Below are positions 62,701 to 64,000 of a stretch of 64,000 nucleotides of DNA, piece after piece; the first letter of the stretch is position 1; each line of letters starts with the position of its first letter. Location of the stretch: positions 1,178,001 through 1,242,000 of the forward strand of contig NZ_JAQQKV010000001.1 in assembly GCF_028550435.1 (NCBI RefSeq), read 5' to 3'. The position numbers and the translations under genes are program-made. Source of the stretch: Asticcacaulis machinosus (lineage in GTDB: Bacteria > Pseudomonadota > Alphaproteobacteria > Caulobacterales > Caulobacteraceae). The notes beneath the pieces are model-generated. The model was not told the DNA's origin. It saw only the letters and a list, made by a program, of their open reading frames with translations, and searched no databases.

Positions 62701-63080
62701 GCGCGGACGCCAGCCACAGCATTGCGCACATCATTGGTCGATTTTTCAAGATCGACGCCAAGCTGGAACTGCACGACTGTGGTTGAGACGCCGTCATTGA
62801 CGTAGGAGTTGATATGCTTGACCGAGCCCAGCCCCGCTACCGAATCCTCGACGATGCGGGTAACCTGCGTCTCCAGTTCGGCGGGTGCCGCGCCCGATTG
62901 CAGCACGGTGACCGACACCACCGGCAGGTCGACATCGGGGAAGTTATTGATGCGAAGCGCATTGAATGCGCCCCAGCCGGCAATGATCATCACCAGAAAG
63001 AAGACAATCGTCGGGATCGGGTTGCGGATAGACGCGGAGGATATCCCGCCCCGATCCTTAATCTGACGCGGTTCAGACAT
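59757..63080 (-). CDS. RND multidrug efflux permease (HAE1/AcrB family)
   Basis: The 1107-residue inner-membrane proton-driven transporter has a cytoplasmic basic N-terminus, a first helix (PIPTIVFFLVMIIAGWGAF), two large periplasmic loops, and the proton-relay DD in GILVDDAIVEIENIVRHI. The second half ends normally. An unusual feature is an insertion of about 75 residues with two extra hydrophobic segments before the usual seventh helix (about residues 530-640). Its ATG overlaps the adaptor stop by one base (TAATG), so both are co-translated. Substrate unknown; no outer-membrane channel gene is visible. Confidence 0.9.
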   Translation of the reverse strand: MSEPRQIKDRGGISSASIRNPIPTIVFFLVMIIAGWGAFNALRINNFPDVDLPVVSVTVLQSGAAPAELETQVTRIVEDSVAGLGSVKHINSYVNDGVSTTVVQFQLGVDLEKSTNDVRNAVAGVRANLPSDVLDPIVRREEASGEPLITYIIRGEGMNPEQLSWFVDNDISKKVLAKNGVSKVTRDGGVDREIRIDLDPALLAGQGITASEVSQQLRNININLPGGRLEVGGSEQSIRTLGNAGSVDILRDTRINLNNGQSVRLGDLGQVSDTWSEPRSRARFNGQEVVGFAVYRTIGSSEVDVAVGVREAIEELKKANPNITLEEVTASVDWVNESYLASMETLAIGALLAVLVVWLFLRDWRATLISATAMPLSLLPTFFIMWVMNESFNIVSLLALSLTIGILVDDAIVEIENIVRHIRDGKKPYQAAIEAADEIGLAVVATTATIIAVFAPVGFMPGIVGQFFKSFAVAACVSVFFSLVVARTITPLMGAYLMRSDPGKEHPDPFWMKGYLKTLNWGLSGHLRFMSTRVALTIFGVIVLALTALMVFGGVSGALKAPAGFDPMSLIGPALTLIVGGLIAFACFKKAGKLPRGEKLRTRWAVLAIGIGFFIGSMAVAGLLPGEFIPVGDNGRSFLKVDLPPGSRLDETDKVVNDLMAEISKRDGVKSVYASVDVNKANFTINLVPRHDRNFSQQDFEADFNQFVLQYPGIRSTFGQEGGGGGITSFTLVSDDPVALAEASRELERQMRGLPELTNVSSADNLTRPEIIVVPKPDQAALMGVSAAAISQAARVATVGDFDQILAKYNVGDRQIPIRVLLKTDARTDVANLNDLKVPTKFGTSVPLAAVADIQFAAGPVQINRTERSRSATIKGNIANGIAAGIAQDAVRALPAMKNLPPQVKEIVTGEQEDQAEMGMGFMIAISTGIMLMYVVLVLLFKSFTHPVTILTALPLSFGGAFFLLLVTGKSMSMPALIGLIMLTGIAAKNSILLVEYAIEAIKHGMTRHDGLMDAAHKRARPILMTTVAMGAGMLPIAIGWGADVAFRQPMAIAVIGGLITSTLLSLLFVPVAYTFIDDISQFFGRHTKKYFTAEGKDEVESQSLAD

Positions 63081-64000
63081 TACTTTGCCCCCGATTTAGC
63101 GGCAGCGGCCTTTTGCTCGCTCGCCACTTGCGGCCCTTTGATGCGGACGGTGTCGCCATCAACGAGGAAGCCTGCCCCTGAGGTGACCACACGATCGCCC
63201 TCAGTCACACCTTCGGTTACGACCACGCGGTCGCCCAGACGCTCACCGGTTTTCAACTTACGCAGGGTGACTTTATTCTTATCGCCCACCACAAAGGTTG
63301 CGGGCACATTGGCCTGATAGATCACAGCTTTCTGCGGGATGGTCACCACCGGCTGATTGCCGACATTGACTTCACCGCGTGCGAACATGCCGGGCTTCAA
63401 ACCCGCATCGGCGGGGATCGATACGCGCGCATAGCCAAGGCGCGTATCCTGAGACACCATCGGCGTCACAATGCGCACAGACCCGGCGATCGGGCCGGTG
63501 GTTTCGCCGGTGACGGTGGCGGCCTGACCAGCTTTGAGCATGGCAAGCTCGGATTCAACCACTTCCATATTCAGCTCAATCCGGTTATCGCGGGCGATAC
63601 GGAACAGTTCCTCACCTGCGCCTACGATCTGGCCCTGCACGGCGGTGCGCGAAGTGATCAGCCCCGATACCGGCGCCCGTACCGTCGCCTGATTGAGACG
63701 GGTGGTGACTTCCTGCACACTGGCCTGAGCGGTCGCAACCGCCGCCGCCGCCGTCTGCTGCTGGGCCAGTTTGGCATCAAGGCCGGACGCGGAAATAAAG
63801 CCCTTATCGGCCAGTTCCTTATAGCGGCGATAGTCGTTTTCGGCCTGGGCCTGCTGAGCCTTGGCGCTCATCAATTGAGCCTGCGCCTGCTTCAGTTGGG
63901 CCTGAAGAACCGCGTCGTTCATCCTCAGCAACGGCTGCCCCTGTTTGACGTACTGGCCTTCGTCGGCCAGCAGGGCCACCGCCGTCAGCCCGCCGGTTTC
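63080..64000 (-). CDS. RND efflux periplasmic adaptor (cut by right edge)
   Basis: This is the last 306 codons of an adaptor (membrane fusion) protein: lipoyl domain half (ALLADEGQYVKQGQPLLRMND), an Ala/Gln-rich helical hairpin (LKQAQAQLMSAKAQQAQAEN, QASVQEVTTRLNQ), second lipoyl half (ATVRAPVSGLITSR), beta-barrel and C-terminal domain ending KSGAK. The start codon and signal are beyond position 64000. It links the inner-membrane pump to an outer-membrane channel. It is the first gene of the RND operon in the direction of transcription. Confidence 0.88.
   Translation of the reverse strand, partial: ETGGLTAVALLADEGQYVKQGQPLLRMNDAVLQAQLKQAQAQLMSAKAQQAQAENDYRRYKELADKGFISASGLDAKLAQQQTAAAAVATAQASVQEVTTRLNQATVRAPVSGLITSRTAVQGQIVGAGEELFRIARDNRIELNMEVVESELAMLKAGQAATVTGETTGPIAGSVRIVTPMVSQDTRLGYARVSIPADAGLKPGMFARGEVNVGNQPVVTIPQKAVIYQANVPATFVVGDKNKVTLRKLKTGERLGDRVVVTEGVTEGDRVVTSGAGFLVDGDTVRIKGPQVASEQKAAAAKSGAK

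Overview
The window comes from a GC-rich alphaproteobacterium of the family Caulobacteraceae, most probably Asticcacaulis (inference). The best evidence is an SpmX-type stalk-positioning protein with a very long coiled-coil middle region (45434-48049). Supporting signs are a TonB-dependent receptor of the long Xanthomonas/Caulobacter type, EipA (DUF1134), Tad-type vWA proteins and several DUF805 paralogs.

Positions 1-25644 form a carbohydrate-utilisation locus aimed at fucose- and galactose-containing glycans. It holds the start of one TonB-dependent receptor (left edge), an IclR regulator, an SGNH esterase, an aldo/keto reductase of the L-fucose dehydrogenase type, a FucP-like symporter, a zinc alcohol dehydrogenase, two GH29 alpha-L-fucosidases, a RhaM-type mutarotase, two adjacent flavin-dependent tryptophan-halogenase-family proteins, a 1068-residue TonB-dependent receptor and three GH2 beta-galactosidase-like enzymes. 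The receptor would import oligosaccharide, the exported esterase, fucosidases and galactosidases would trim it, FucP would bring fucose into the cytoplasm, and the mutarotase and dehydrogenases would start non-phosphorylating oxidation. The lactonase, dehydratase and aldolase steps are not in the window. Two similar LacI-type operator palindromes lie upstream of the receptor operon and between the divergent GH2 genes, but no LacI regulator is present.

Positions 25645-29234 look like a small mobile or remnant island: an excisionase-like HTH protein, a DUF2171 protein, a lipoprotein and a tyrosine integrase preceded by a tandem repeat array. It ends next to a tRNA(CAU), probably tRNA-Ile2.

Positions 29235-64000 are mostly core genome: a SIMPL protein, an M23 lipoprotein, DUF805 membrane proteins, a 2OG-Fe(II) oxygenase with a Gfo/Idh/MocA oxidoreductase, a second complete TonB receptor, EipA, a SPOR lipoprotein, panC, an FkbM methyltransferase, DUF1489, a cNMP-patatin protein, another methyltransferase, an AT-rich orphan membrane protein, spmX, mgtE, tRNA-Leu(GAG), a FliN-like protein, lipB, two tandem Tad-like vWA proteins, an RluA pseudouridine synthase, a BrnT/BrnA toxin-antitoxin pair, rarA and an RND efflux operon cut by the right edge. 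At least four copies of a structured intergenic repeat of about 140-160 bp sit directly at gene 3' ends here; their central hairpin changes sequence from copy to copy but keeps its pairing.
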